Shown: positions 9,007 through 17,797 of the stretch, in pieces | How positions within the stretch are numbered: the stretch's first letter is position 1 | How the letters are laid out: each line of letters begins with the position of its first letter | Assembly (NCBI GenBank): GCA_963710815.1 | Contig: CAVQCA010000062.1 | Coordinates: 78,730-142,729, forward strand | DNA length: 64,000 nucleotides | Source of the DNA: CAVQCA01 sp963710815 | GTDB lineage: Bacteria > Pseudomonadota > Gammaproteobacteria > UBA9214 | Reading direction: 5' to 3' | Notes under the pieces: model-generated | Database searches by the model: none | The model's input: the letters and a program-made list of their open reading frames with translations, nothing else | Told to the model about the DNA's origin: nothing | Program-made: the position numbers and the translations under genes

Positions 9007-9489
9007 TCAGGACCGGTTTGCCGCGGAATCACCATTGCCGTTCTTTTCATGCGTTGCACCGTCTTCCTGGTTGGCCATCCACAGATAGAAATCCAGGTCT
9101 TCATAGATGTCCGGGATTTCTCCCGTGGCCCGGGCCGTCATCTGCGGTGTCTCCATGAACTCATGCCGCAGGCCCCACAGGCCGGCCGACAGGGCGATGA
9201 GCAGCATGGCCGCGGCTGCGAGCACCGGGTATCGGTGGATGCGCCGCCGTCCGACCGTCATGGCGTGCCGGCGGACCTGTCTCAGGCCGGCCGACAGGGT
9301 GCTGCTCTCTACCGGCCACGATCCCAGTGCATCGGGACCCAGCTGTTCCCATGCATGCAGCTGATCGCGGCATCGCGGGCAGGTGTCAAGGTGGCGCTCC
9401 AGCCGGGTCCTGACTTCAATGTTGTCATCCAGCAGGCCGGCACGCAAGCGGTCAAGCAATTCCGTATCAGGATGTGCCTGTTCATGCAT
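9007..9489 (-). CDS. zinc-finger anti-sigma factor, membrane-anchored
   Basis: 160 residues from the ATG at 9489. The cytoplasmic N-terminus has the anti-sigma zinc-finger pattern H-x3-C-x2-C (RHLDTCPRCRDQL), there is one membrane helix at about residues 85-102 (YPVLAAAAMLLIALSAGLWG), and a short periplasmic tail contains DIYEDLDFYLWMA. Its start overlaps the end of the sigma gene (ATGCATGA), which supports translational coupling. It most likely holds the sigma factor inactive at the membrane. The inducing signal is not visible. Confidence 0.85.
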   Translation of the reverse strand: MHEQAHPDTELLDRLRAGLLDDNIEVRTRLERHLDTCPRCRDQLHAWEQLGPDALGSWPVESSTLSAGLRQVRRHAMTVGRRRIHRYPVLAAAAMLLIALSAGLWGLRHEFMETPQMTARATGEIPDIYEDLDFYLWMANQEDGATHEKNGNGDSAANRS

Positions 9490-10117
9490 AGTCCCATACC
9501 TCCGCCAGGAGTTTGCGCAGTTCACGCAGCGCGCGATAATGGTGTTGCTTTACGCTGTTTTCCGAACAGCCGAGCGTCACGGCTGTTTCCCGGGTGGTCA
9601 TGCCGCGCCATTCCCTGAGCACGAAGACCTGTCGTTGCCGCTCTGACAGGGAATGCAGAGCCTGCGTAATCTTCTCGCGCAGCTGTACGGCGACCATACC
9701 GGCTTCGGGTTCCGTTATATGATCATCCCGATCGTCGGACGGAAGGTCGGGTTCTTCCGTGGCGTTGCCGTCTTCCCGGCCCTTGCGGAACAGTCCCGTT
9801 AACGACACCAGCTTGTGCTTCCCCTGTTCGATGAGACGCCTGCGTCTGACGTCGTTTATCCGGCTGTTCAATATGGTTCGAAAGAGCGCGGGCCATTGTT
9901 CGGCCGGCTTGTCGCGGTAATATTCGACCAGTCCCAGCATGCTGTCCTGGACCACATCCATGGCGGTCTCATGGTGCCACAACGCCGCATAGGCAACGTA
10001 GTAGGCATTTTCCCCGTGACTGGCGAAGAATCTGTCCAATTCCTGATTACTCTGGTTGTCAGCCGGCAAGGCGGTTCCCGTGATTGATATGGCATCCATT
10101 ACATCAGGTAATGACAT
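9482..10117 (-). CDS. ECF-type RNA polymerase sigma factor
   Basis: 211 residues from the ATG at 10117 (MSLPDVMDAIS); an upstream in-frame start at 10168 is less likely. Region 2 is ELDRFFASHGENAYYVAYAAL to LFRTILNSRINDVRRRR. Region 4 is LSERQRQVFVLREWRGMTTRETA followed by the recognition helix CSENSVKQHHYRALRELRK. A charged, variable linker (EDGNATEEPDLPSDDRDD) joins them. The sigma / zinc-finger anti-sigma / DUF3106 order recalls the SbrI-SbrR type pair of pseudomonads, which is inference. It probably autoregulates. Confidence 0.88.
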   Translation of the reverse strand: MSLPDVMDAISITGTALPADNQSNQELDRFFASHGENAYYVAYAALWHHETAMDVVQDSMLGLVEYYRDKPAEQWPALFRTILNSRINDVRRRRLIEQGKHKLVSLTGLFRKGREDGNATEEPDLPSDDRDDHITEPEAGMVAVQLREKITQALHSLSERQRQVFVLREWRGMTTRETAVTLGCSENSVKQHHYRALRELRKLLAEVWDYA

Positions 10118-10205
10118 GGCGGGTGTAGTAATCACAATGTTCGCCAGCTCACCGCAACCACGCCGCACCGGGGTCGACCACCCTGCCCATAAGCCGAGCC
10201 GCGCA

Positions 10206-10343
10206 TCAGTGATGCCCAGTATAACCAGTTCCGGGCTGGATAGCCGCGCGGCGGCGGACGATGCCGGCTGCAGCCGGGAGACAATGACCGGGCAGCAGGC
10301 CCGAGACCATCAGGGTACTGGGAAGGGCGTGCCGGATCGTCAT
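10206..10343 (-). CDS. possible 45-residue small ORF upstream of the sigma gene
   Basis: An ATG at 10343 preceded by AGAGGA at good spacing opens 45 codons (MTIRHALPSTLMVSGLLPGH, then an Ala/Arg-rich tail) that stop at 10206. The N-terminus is weakly hydrophobic and could be a leader. No family is recognised and coding is not demonstrated. It is the only coding-like signal in the 278-nt gap between the sigma gene and psd. Confidence 0.2.
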   Translation of the reverse strand: MTIRHALPSTLMVSGLLPGHCLPAAAGIVRRRAAIQPGTGYTGHH

Positions 10344-10395
10344 GTCGCGGTTCCTCTAGGACGTTGATATCCCTAACGCGGAACCGGAAAAAAGG

Positions 10396-11271
10396 TTAAC
10401 GGGCCGACAGGCTCCTCAGAATCTGGCCGACACTGACCTGCTGGCTGGCGGTGAGGTCCGGGCGCCAGGCCACCTGGCCCGGACCATACAGCAGGATGAC
10501 GGTCGAACCCATGTTAAACCGGCCCATCTCGTCGCCGCGGCGGAAGCGCGGCGACGGGGCGTCTTCGCCGGGATATTTCCGTACCTGGATGCCGGTGGCG
10601 GGTGGGATCACCCCCTCCCAAACGGTTTCCATGCAGGCCACGAAGATGGCGCCGACCAGAACCATCGCCATGGGTCCCGAGGGGGTTTCGAACAGCGTCG
10701 CCAGGCGTTCATTGCGCGTGAAAAGCCGGGGGATTGCCCGGGTGGTATGCGGTGCGACACTGAAGAGACGGCCGGGAATATAGACGGTCTCGACCAGCCG
10801 GGCATCGCATGGCATGTGGATCCGGTGATAATCGCGTGGTGACAGGTACAGTGTCGCGAATTCGCCCTGCTGAAATCCGGCGGACCGACCGGCATCCCCG
10901 CCCAGGAGATCAACCAGGGAATAGTCCCGACCCTTCGCCTGCAACAGGCGGCCATCCGTGATGCGCCCGATCTGGCTGATACGGCCATCCACCGGACTGG
11001 TAATGGCCCGGGGCTCCGCGGGTTGCGGCCGGGCGCCGGGTTTCAGTGCCCGGGTAAAAAAACCATTGAAATCCGGATAATGCGCGGGTGAGGTTTGTAC
11101 CGCCTCCGACATGTCCACGTTGAAGTGCCGGATAAACCGGCTGATCAGCAGATTCTTCCACCAGTGTGCCCGCCAGCGCGTGGCGAAATATACCAGTCGT
11201 GAAAGCAGGTGGTGTGGCAGAACTGCCAGCGGCCAGGATTTCAGCCAGTCGGTCAGGACGCTTGAAGACAT
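10396..11271 (-). CDS. psd: phosphatidylserine decarboxylase
   Basis: Converts phosphatidylserine to phosphatidylethanolamine at the inner membrane. 291 residues. The self-cleavage site is NMGSTVIL, with the Ser at about 256 becoming the pyruvoyl group (G-S-T rather than the LGST form). Asp in SPVDGRI (~95) and the His residues of SPRDYHRIHMP (~149-152) complete the Asp-His-Ser triad. Standard length for the proteobacterial form. Confidence 0.97.
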   Translation of the reverse strand: MSSSVLTDWLKSWPLAVLPHHLLSRLVYFATRWRAHWWKNLLISRFIRHFNVDMSEAVQTSPAHYPDFNGFFTRALKPGARPQPAEPRAITSPVDGRISQIGRITDGRLLQAKGRDYSLVDLLGGDAGRSAGFQQGEFATLYLSPRDYHRIHMPCDARLVETVYIPGRLFSVAPHTTRAIPRLFTRNERLATLFETPSGPMAMVLVGAIFVACMETVWEGVIPPATGIQVRKYPGEDAPSPRFRRGDEMGRFNMGSTVILLYGPGQVAWRPDLTASQQVSVGQILRSLSAR

Positions 11272-11449
11272 CGGTTGTAAACAGTGTCGATGGATCTAAT
11301 ACTGCTGATCAGCGGTGTCGCCGGTCGCCCGCATCACGGCTGCGACGAATTCGTTGCCGGTTCCGTCATCCCGGGGGATATGACCGGGATTGTCGTATCC
11401 AGCTCGTACAGCGGGCCCGGGATGGCGTGCGGAACGGCAGGAGCGTGTT

Positions 11450-12103
11450 TCATCGATTACCGTAAGCCCGTGAAATCATACCGAAGTCGCTGGCCATATC
11501 GGTCGCATCGAGGGGCGGCGTGAATACCGCATGGAACCGCCCGGCCGGGTCGAACAACAAGACGCTGGCGCCATGGTCCATCGTGTAATTACCGGCCCCG
11601 GTATTGTCCTCGACACGCGCAAAGGTGATGCCGACTTGATGTGCCAATGTCCCGATCGCCTCGCTCGTGCCGGTGACGCCGATGATTCCCCCATTGAACC
11701 TGGAGAGGAACTGCCCCAGTTTTTCCGGGCTATCCCGCTCGGGATCGATGGTGATAAAGACGAACTGGACATCGTCGGCATGACTCCCGACCTTGCGGGC
11801 AACGCTGCTCAGCACTGAAAGGGTGGTCGGGCAGACATCCGGGCAGTGGGTATAACCAAAGAAGACGAACGACCAGTGGCCCAGGAGGGATCTGTTGTCA
11901 AACACCTTTCCGGTATGATCGGCAAGGGTGAACGGCTGGATATCACGCGGGTTACTGAACACCGTGGCATGCAGGTCCGACAGCGGGGCGGGCCTGACGA
12001 AGAGATGGTCGGCTACCCAATACCCCGTCGCCAGGGCGAGAATGGCGGCGACCAGCAGGGCGGCGATCCGCGGAATCGAGGGTGTTTTGCCTGGCGTGGA
12101 CAT
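11450..12103 (-). CDS. SCO1/SenC-family copper chaperone
   Basis: 217 residues. An N-terminal helix anchors the protein (IAALLVAAILALATGYWVAD), followed by a thioredoxin-like domain. The copper ligands are present: CPDVC (Cys 87 and 91) and the distal His of MDHGAS (~177). This family delivers copper to the CuA site of cytochrome c oxidase from the periplasmic side. No oxidase gene is in the window. The 178 nt between this gene and psd hold nothing I can name. Confidence 0.92.
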   Translation of the reverse strand: MSTPGKTPSIPRIAALLVAAILALATGYWVADHLFVRPAPLSDLHATVFSNPRDIQPFTLADHTGKVFDNRSLLGHWSFVFFGYTHCPDVCPTTLSVLSSVARKVGSHADDVQFVFITIDPERDSPEKLGQFLSRFNGGIIGVTGTSEAIGTLAHQVGITFARVEDNTGAGNYTMDHGASVLLFDPAGRFHAVFTPPLDATDMASDFGMISRAYGNR

Positions 12104-12215
12104 GGCGGCGCATTATCCCACAGAGTCACTCCCGCTTCACTATTCGTTTAACGGGCAAGGACGGTCACGGGTCGGTCATGCGTAGTCGTGCAGCCGCCTG
12201 CCACCGGAGGACATC

Positions 12216-13226
12216 ATGAATTCTCTGATAACTGTGCGGGATTTTATCCGCCGGGGCGCCAGCCGCTTCGGTGAAGCAGGGCTGACATTCGGCCACGGCA
12301 CGGATAATGCGCTGGATGAATCCGCCGTACTGGTGATGTACGCCCTGCACCTCGGCGCAAATCTGCCGGAGGATTATCTCGATGCCGCCCTGACGGAGTC
12401 CGAGCGCGAGGAGGTTACCCGCCTGATCGAGTTGCGTATCGCCACCCGCAAGCCGGCCGCCTATCTTACCCGTGAAGCCTGGTTTGCCGGGTTGTCCTTT
12501 TATGTGGATGAGCGGGTGCTGGTGCCGCGTTCGCCGATCGCGGAACTGATCACCGGCCGGTTTGCGCCCTGGGTTAGGCCGGAACGGGTCGGCGACATCC
12601 TGGACCTGTGTACCGGCAGCGGCTGTATCGCCATCGCCTGTGCCCATGTATTTCCGGAGGCCCGCGTGCTGGCTACGGATATATCCCGCGATGCGCTGTC
12701 CGTGGCGCGGAAAAATATCGACCGTCACGGACTGGGGCAACGTGTGCAACTGCTGGAGAGCAACCTCTTCGAGGGTATCGATAACCGGCGATTTGACCTG
12801 GTCGTCTCGAATCCCCCTTACGTACCGCGTGTGGAAATGCAACAATTACCGGACGAATTCCGCCATGAGCCGGTCCTTGGCCTGTCCGCCGGCGAGGATG
12901 GACTCGATGTGGTGGTGCGGCTGCTCAAGGACGCCTCCAGCCATCTCACGGACGAGGGCATACTCGTGGTGGAAGTGGGCTGCAGCCAGCAGGCACTGAT
13001 CGACCGGTATCCCGCTGTCCCGTTTCTCTGGCTGGAGTTCGAGCATGGCGGTGAGGGGGTGTTTCTGCTGGAGCAGGCCCAGCTGAGAGAGCATCAGCGG
13101 GATTTCGACCGCGTGGCAACGCAGCGCGTCGGCCCGCCAGACACGGGAGCGGAACATGTTGACCATGAACGAGAGGGCAACGACAACCCGGGAGTACGTG
13201 GAACTGGTGGATCAGGTGATCTTTGA
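12216..13226 (+). CDS. prmB: 50S ribosomal protein L3 N5-glutamine methyltransferase
   Basis: SAM-dependent methylation of a Gln of ribosomal protein L3. 336 residues. The SAM site is DILDLCTGSGCIAIACA, the catalytic N-P-P-Y is VVSNPPYVPR, and the end of the conserved fold is WLEFEHGGEGVFLLEQAQ. The family normally ends about 310; here about 25 extra charged residues (GPPDTGAEHVDHEREG) run 71 nt into the next gene. The ATG at 12216 follows GGAGGACATC. Confidence 0.93.
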   Translation: MNSLITVRDFIRRGASRFGEAGLTFGHGTDNALDESAVLVMYALHLGANLPEDYLDAALTESEREEVTRLIELRIATRKPAAYLTREAWFAGLSFYVDERVLVPRSPIAELITGRFAPWVRPERVGDILDLCTGSGCIAIACAHVFPEARVLATDISRDALSVARKNIDRHGLGQRVQLLESNLFEGIDNRRFDLVVSNPPYVPRVEMQQLPDEFRHEPVLGLSAGEDGLDVVVRLLKDASSHLTDEGILVVEVGCSQQALIDRYPAVPFLWLEFEHGGEGVFLLEQAQLREHQRDFDRVATQRVGPPDTGAEHVDHEREGNDNPGVRGTGGSGDL

Positions 13227-13482
13227 TCTGAATGAGCTGCTGGCATCGATGGCCTATGATATCGATGATATCGCGGACAGCCCGGCCGATCTCGAAGTGC
13301 TGTTGAAGGAGGTGCGGGAGCTGCGCCAGTCGATGGCCGACGGGAGCTACCTGTTCGGACGCGAGGACTTGCCTTTCATGCGTCTGGTGAAAAAAAACAG
13401 TGAAAAGACGTTGCCGTTTATACGCCTGTTTTACCGGATAAACCGGACACACAAGCTGGGCCTGGCGATTATGGAGGATTGA
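13156..13482 (+). CDS. conserved-looking small protein, unknown function
   Basis: 108 residues, or 105 if started at the ATG at 13165 (MNERATTTREYVELVDQ). It is acidic and helical with a likely coiled-coil section (LEVLLKEVRELRQSMADG) and a basic end (FIRLFYRINRTHKLG). No signal peptide, membrane helix or known motif. It overlaps the tail of prmB by 71 nt in the +1 frame and is probably cotranscribed. I do not recognise it. Confidence 0.6.
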   Translation: MLTMNERATTTREYVELVDQVIFDLNELLASMAYDIDDIADSPADLEVLLKEVRELRQSMADGSYLFGREDLPFMRLVKKNSEKTLPFIRLFYRINRTHKLGLAIMED

Positions 13483-13532
13483 TTTTTGTCAAAGCCGCCC
13501 GGGGTTCTTCCGGTTGACCGGGAGGCGCACCG

Positions 13533-13730
13533 CTAGCGCTTGACGCGGTAAATGAGCCCGGGCTTTATCAATACCTCATCCCTGTTCAGCTGGTCGAGCG
13601 GAAACTCTCCGTCGATGTTTCTGGCGATGCGGTCGAACACATAGGTTCCCTTGTGGGACTGGATGGTCTCGTGGACGGGATGACCGAGGTACTTGCGAAC
13701 GCGAGGGGATTGTGCAGAGGATTGCGCCAT
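13533..13730 (-). CDS. small hypothetical protein
   Basis: 65 residues beginning MAQSSAQSPRVRKYLGHPVH and ending LIKPGLIYRVKR. Codon use resembles its neighbours. The balanced composition (KGTYVFDRIARNIDG) looks like a small globular protein rather than a shadow, and no real gene lies opposite it. Convergent with the 108-residue gene and divergent from aroC. Not recognised. Confidence 0.5.
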   Translation of the reverse strand: MAQSSAQSPRVRKYLGHPVHETIQSHKGTYVFDRIARNIDGEFPLDQLNRDEVLIKPGLIYRVKR

Positions 13731-13866
13731 GTCTGTCTCCTGGTATCCGGTGATGTCCGGTACATGTCATCTCAAAGCCCATATCGGTCGATAAGTGCAC
13801 GTTCTTTAATACCGGAGTGGCCGGTAAACACGGGACGCCTGTTCATGAACCCGTTACAATAGGCGC

Positions 13867-14970
13867 ATGTCAGGAAACAGCTTCGGCAAACTGTTCACGG
13901 TCACCAGCTTCGGAGAGAGTCATGGTCCGGCGCTGGGCTGCATCGTCGATGGCTGTCCGCCGGGAATGGAACTTTGCGAACAGGATCTGCAACGCGACCT
14001 GGATCGCCGCAAGCCCGGCAAATCGCGACATACCACACAACGGCGCGAAGCCGACGAGGTGCAAATACTCTCCGGGGTCTTCGAGGGCAGGACGACCGGC
14101 ACCCCGATCGGTCTGCTGATACTGAACACGGATCAGCGTTCGAAAGACTATACCCGGATACTTGACCGGTTCCGCCCCGGCCACGCCGACTATACCTACC
14201 AGCAGAAATACGGGTTTCGCGACTACCGTGGTGGCGGTCGATCATCGGCGCGGGAAACCGCGATGCGCGTGGCCGCCGGCGCCATTGCGAGGAAATACCT
14301 GTTCGAACACTGCGGTATGCGTATTCGCGGCTATCTTGCCCAGCTGGGGCCGGTCCGGCTGGAGTTCAGGGACTGGGGTGCGGTCGAAACCAACCCGTTC
14401 TTCTGTCCTGACCCCTCCCGTGTGGAGGAACTGGAGCGCTACATGGATGCCCTGCGCAAGGAGGGTGACTCGATCGGCGCCCGGGTCAACGTGGTCGCCA
14501 GCGGCGTGCCGCCAGGATTGGGGGAGCCGGTCTTCGACCGGCTGGATGCCGAAATCGCCCATGCCATGATGAGCATCAACGCCGTCAAGGCGGTGGAGAT
14601 CGGTGCCGGTTTCTCATGCGTTGAGCAGAAGGGCACCGAACACCGTGACGAGATCACCCCGGAGGGCTTCCTCAGCAACAATGCCGGCGGTGTGCTGGGT
14701 GGCATTTCCAGCGGGCAGGACATCGTCGCCAGTATTGCCCTGAAACCGACATCGAGCATCCGTCTGCCGGGCCGGAGCGTCGACGTCCAGGGCGATCCCG
14801 TCGAAGTCGTCACCACGGGCAGGCACGACCCGTGCGTCGGGATTCGCGCCACACCGATTGCCGAGGCCATGCTGGCAATCGTGCTGATGGATCACCTGCT
14901 GCGCCATCGCGCCCAGAATATGGATGTAGCATCGCCGACGCCGGCCATCCCGGCCGCCGCGCCGCGATAA
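13867..14970 (+). CDS. aroC: chorismate synthase
   Basis: Last common step of aromatic biosynthesis: EPSP to chorismate, with reduced FMN. 367 residues. N-terminal SFGESHGPALGCIVDG; the basic active-site block RPGHADYTYQQKYGFRDYRG followed by GGRSSARETAMRVAAGA; C-terminal GRHDPCVGIRATPIAEAM. ATG at 13867 (MSGNSFGKLFTVT). It feeds the trp genes at 24-27 kb. Confidence 0.97.
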   Translation: MSGNSFGKLFTVTSFGESHGPALGCIVDGCPPGMELCEQDLQRDLDRRKPGKSRHTTQRREADEVQILSGVFEGRTTGTPIGLLILNTDQRSKDYTRILDRFRPGHADYTYQQKYGFRDYRGGGRSSARETAMRVAAGAIARKYLFEHCGMRIRGYLAQLGPVRLEFRDWGAVETNPFFCPDPSRVEELERYMDALRKEGDSIGARVNVVASGVPPGLGEPVFDRLDAEIAHAMMSINAVKAVEIGAGFSCVEQKGTEHRDEITPEGFLSNNAGGVLGGISSGQDIVASIALKPTSSIRLPGRSVDVQGDPVEVVTTGRHDPCVGIRATPIAEAMLAIVLMDHLLRHRAQNMDVASPTPAIPAAAPR

Positions 14971-15023
14971 CCCGGCCGGCACGCCTCAGAACCTCCGGTC
15001 CGTACCCACCGTTTCAACCCGGC

Positions 15024-16157
15024 ATGAACTACTGGCGGCTGTCCGGTTTCTATTTATTCTATTTCGCCACCCTCGGGGCCCTGGTGCCCTACTGGAATCT
15101 CTATCTCAGGTCGCTGGATTTCGGTGTCACCGAGATCGGGGAGCTGACGGCGATCCTCATGGCGACCAAAATCGTCGCGCCATATGTCTGGGGCTGGATT
15201 GCCGATCATACCGGCCGACGTATCGCCATTGTACGCATGGCCTCCCTGCTGGCGGCGCTCGCCTTTGCCGGGGTGTTTGCCGGCAGGGGTTACTGGTGGC
15301 TTGCCTTCGTGATGTCAGCGTTCAGTTTTTTCTGGAACGCCTCGTTGCCCCAGCTCGAGGCCACGACCATGAATCACCTGGGCAGCGAGACCCGGCGCTA
15401 CAGCCGTATCCGTCTGTGGGGTTCCGTCGGCTTCATCCTGACGGTTGCGGGGCTGGGGCCCCTGCTGGATCGCTATGGTCCCGGCCTGTTACCCGCGGTT
15501 CTGCTGGCGCTGTTCACCGCCATCTGGCTGAGCAGTCTGGCCGTGCCGGAATCGGCGTCCGAGCATGGGAAACCGGCGCAGGAGCCATTGCGCCGGGTGC
15601 TTGGCCGGCCGATGGTGGTGTCCCTGTTCAGCGTCTGTTTCCTGATGCAGGCCAGTCATGGCCCCTACTACACGTTTTTTACCATCTATCTCGAAAACTT
15701 CGGGTATTCGCGCACCTCCATTGGACAACTCTGGGCGCTGGGCGTGTTCGCCGAGATCGGCATTTTCATGTTTATGCCGCGCCTGCTGTCCCGCTTCGGG
15801 GCACGCCATCTGCTGTTGGTCGCCACCGGTCTCACTTCCCTGCGCTGGCTGATGATTGCCGTGTTTCCCACGCATGTCGGCCTGATCGGGCTGGCCCAGA
15901 CCCTGCACGCGGGCAGTTTTGGTCTCTACCATGCCGTCTCTATCCATCTGGTCCACCGCTTGTTTACCGGTATCCATCAAGGCCGGGGGCAGGCACTGTA
16001 CAGCAGCGTGAGCTTTGGCGCCGGTGGCGCGGCCGGCAGTCTTGCGAGCGGTTATCTCTGGGAAGGTCTCGGACCCGAGCCGATGTTTCTGCTCGCTGCC
16101 GTGGTCAGCCTCATGGCGCTGGGCGTGGCCTATCGCGGGATCAAGGGAGAAAGTTGA
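15024..16157 (+). CDS. MFS transporter (HcaT/phenylpropionate-permease-like)
   Basis: 377 residues with about twelve hydrophobic helices and no signal peptide. It starts MNYWRLSGFYLFYFATLGAL at the ATG at 15024; an upstream in-frame ATG at 14832 lies inside aroC and was rejected. The PYVWGWIADHTGRRIAIVRM loop is the MFS G-x3-D-x2-G-R-R motif between helices 2 and 3. The overall pattern fits the MFS_1-like/HcaT group, whose members are mostly of unknown substrate. 53 nt after aroC. Confidence 0.85.
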   Translation: MNYWRLSGFYLFYFATLGALVPYWNLYLRSLDFGVTEIGELTAILMATKIVAPYVWGWIADHTGRRIAIVRMASLLAALAFAGVFAGRGYWWLAFVMSAFSFFWNASLPQLEATTMNHLGSETRRYSRIRLWGSVGFILTVAGLGPLLDRYGPGLLPAVLLALFTAIWLSSLAVPESASEHGKPAQEPLRRVLGRPMVVSLFSVCFLMQASHGPYYTFFTIYLENFGYSRTSIGQLWALGVFAEIGIFMFMPRLLSRFGARHLLLVATGLTSLRWLMIAVFPTHVGLIGLAQTLHAGSFGLYHAVSIHLVHRLFTGIHQGRGQALYSSVSFGAGGAAGSLASGYLWEGLGPEPMFLLAAVVSLMALGVAYRGIKGES

Positions 16158-16335
16158 TCACCATCCCTGCCTCCCGCACAATCCAGCCTCAATGCCCTGA
16201 CAATGCATGTGGATCAGGCAAATCGTTGACCAATACCAGCGGAATGCTGCGCCTTTGTGCTGAATACCGGCGACTGCATGTCGGCCCCTGCGGGCAATCC
16301 GGCGCGCGAGTCCTGTATTCGCCGTTCCCATCCTA

Positions 16336-16341
16336 TATAAT
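16336..16341 (+). promoter_or_regulatory. possible -10 box of the leuCD promoter
   Basis: TATAAT lies 39 nt upstream of the leuC ATG in a 222-nt gap after the MFS gene. A matching -35 about 17 nt upstream is poor (CTGTAT region). No leucine-rich leader peptide was found in the gap. Confidence 0.35.
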
Positions 16342-16379
16342 CCCACGCCTGAATTTCGCAGACGGCCTTGCTGATTTCC

Positions 16380-17792
16380 ATGCCCGCCAGAACCCTTTAT
16401 GACAAACTCTGGGAATCGCACCTCGTCCGGCAGGACGAGGACGGTACCGCATTGCTCTATATCGATCGCCATCTGGTGCACGAGGTGACCTCACCCCAGG
16501 CTTTCGAGGGGTTGCGTCTGGCCGGCCGCCAGCCCTGGCGGACCGGGTCCATTCTGGCTGTTCCCGACCACAACGTCCCGACCACGGAACGCGCGGCCGG
16601 TATCGTCGACCCGGTGTCACGCCTGCAGGTGGAGACACTCGGTCGTAATTGCACTGAATTCGGTATCACCGAATTTTCCATGCTTGATCCGCGCCAGGGA
16701 ATCGTGCACGTGATCGGGCCGGAGCAGGGCGCCACCCTGCCGGGCATGACCGTCGTGTGCGGTGATTCCCACACCTCGACGCACGGGGCATTCGGCGCCC
16801 TGGCCTTCGGCATCGGCACCTCGGAGGTCGAACACGTGCTGGCAACCCAGTGCCTGATCCAGAAGAAATCCGGGAATATGCGCATCGTGGTCGACGGTCG
16901 GCTGGCTCCGGGGGTATCCGCCAAGGACGTGATACTGGCGATCATCGGCCGTATCGGCACAGCCGGGGGGACCGGTCATGCCGTTGAATTCTGCGGCTCG
17001 ACCATACGCTCCCTGTCCATGGAGGGGCGCATGACGGTGTGCAACATGGCTATCGAGGGCGGCGCCCGTTCCGGCATGATCGCCGTGGACGAGGTCACGA
17101 TCCAATACCTTGCGGGGCGTCCCTTCGCCCCCGCCAGTGAGTTCCGGGACGCGGCAGTCGCCGCATGGACCGATCTCAAGAGCGACGAAGACGCTGTCTT
17201 CGACCGGTCGGTCAGCCTCGACGGCTCTGCCCTGGCGCCGCAGGTGACCTGGGGTACCTCGCCCGAGATGGTGGCGCCCATCGACGGGATCGTCCCGGAC
17301 CCGGATGCGGAATCCGACCCCGTCAAACGGGAGGGAATGCACAAGGCGCTGGTCTACATGGGCCTGCAGCCGGGCATGCCGATCAACGCCATCCGGCCGG
17401 ACCACGTGTTTATCGGTTCCTGCACCAATGCCCGCATCGAGGACCTGCGGGAAGCGGCTGCGGTGATCAAGGGCCGAAAGGTGGCGGCGTCGGTTAAACA
17501 GGCCCTGGTGGTTCCCGGGTCCGGACCGGTCAAGCGTCAGGCCGAGGCCGAGGGGCTGGACGAGCGGTTCAAGGCGGCCGGTTTCGAATGGCGGGAACCG
17601 GGGTGTTCCATGTGCCTGGCCATGAACGCCGACCGGCTGGCGCCGGGCGAGCGCTGTGCGTCCACATCAAACCGGAATTTTGAAGGTCGCCAGGGGCGGG
17701 GCGGGCGCACCCATCTCGTCAGTCCGGCGATGGCCGCGGCCGCCGCGGTGGCCGGCCATTTCGTGGATGCGCGGACGCTGGTGGACGGGTAA
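16380..17792 (+). CDS. leuC: 3-isopropylmalate dehydratase large subunit
   Basis: Aconitase-family isomerisation of isopropylmalate in leucine synthesis. 470 residues from the ATG at 16380 (MPARTLYDKLWESHLV). CGDSHTSTHGAFGALAFGIG is the N-terminal signature; the [4Fe-4S] cysteines are in FIGSCTNARIEDL and GCSMCLAMNAD. The C-terminus has RNFEGRQGRGGRTHLVSP. leuD begins 5 nt after the stop. Confidence 0.97.
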   Translation: MPARTLYDKLWESHLVRQDEDGTALLYIDRHLVHEVTSPQAFEGLRLAGRQPWRTGSILAVPDHNVPTTERAAGIVDPVSRLQVETLGRNCTEFGITEFSMLDPRQGIVHVIGPEQGATLPGMTVVCGDSHTSTHGAFGALAFGIGTSEVEHVLATQCLIQKKSGNMRIVVDGRLAPGVSAKDVILAIIGRIGTAGGTGHAVEFCGSTIRSLSMEGRMTVCNMAIEGGARSGMIAVDEVTIQYLAGRPFAPASEFRDAAVAAWTDLKSDEDAVFDRSVSLDGSALAPQVTWGTSPEMVAPIDGIVPDPDAESDPVKREGMHKALVYMGLQPGMPINAIRPDHVFIGSCTNARIEDLREAAAVIKGRKVAASVKQALVVPGSGPVKRQAEAEGLDERFKAAGFEWREPGCSMCLAMNADRLAPGERCASTSNRNFEGRQGRGGRTHLVSPAMAAAAAVAGHFVDARTLVDG

Positions 17793-17797
17793 CGGCG

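Noticed and set aside
11284..11523. 79-codon plus-strand frame between psd and the SCO gene
   Set aside because: Its second half overlaps the SCO gene antisense, it has no ribosome site, and its composition is not protein-like.
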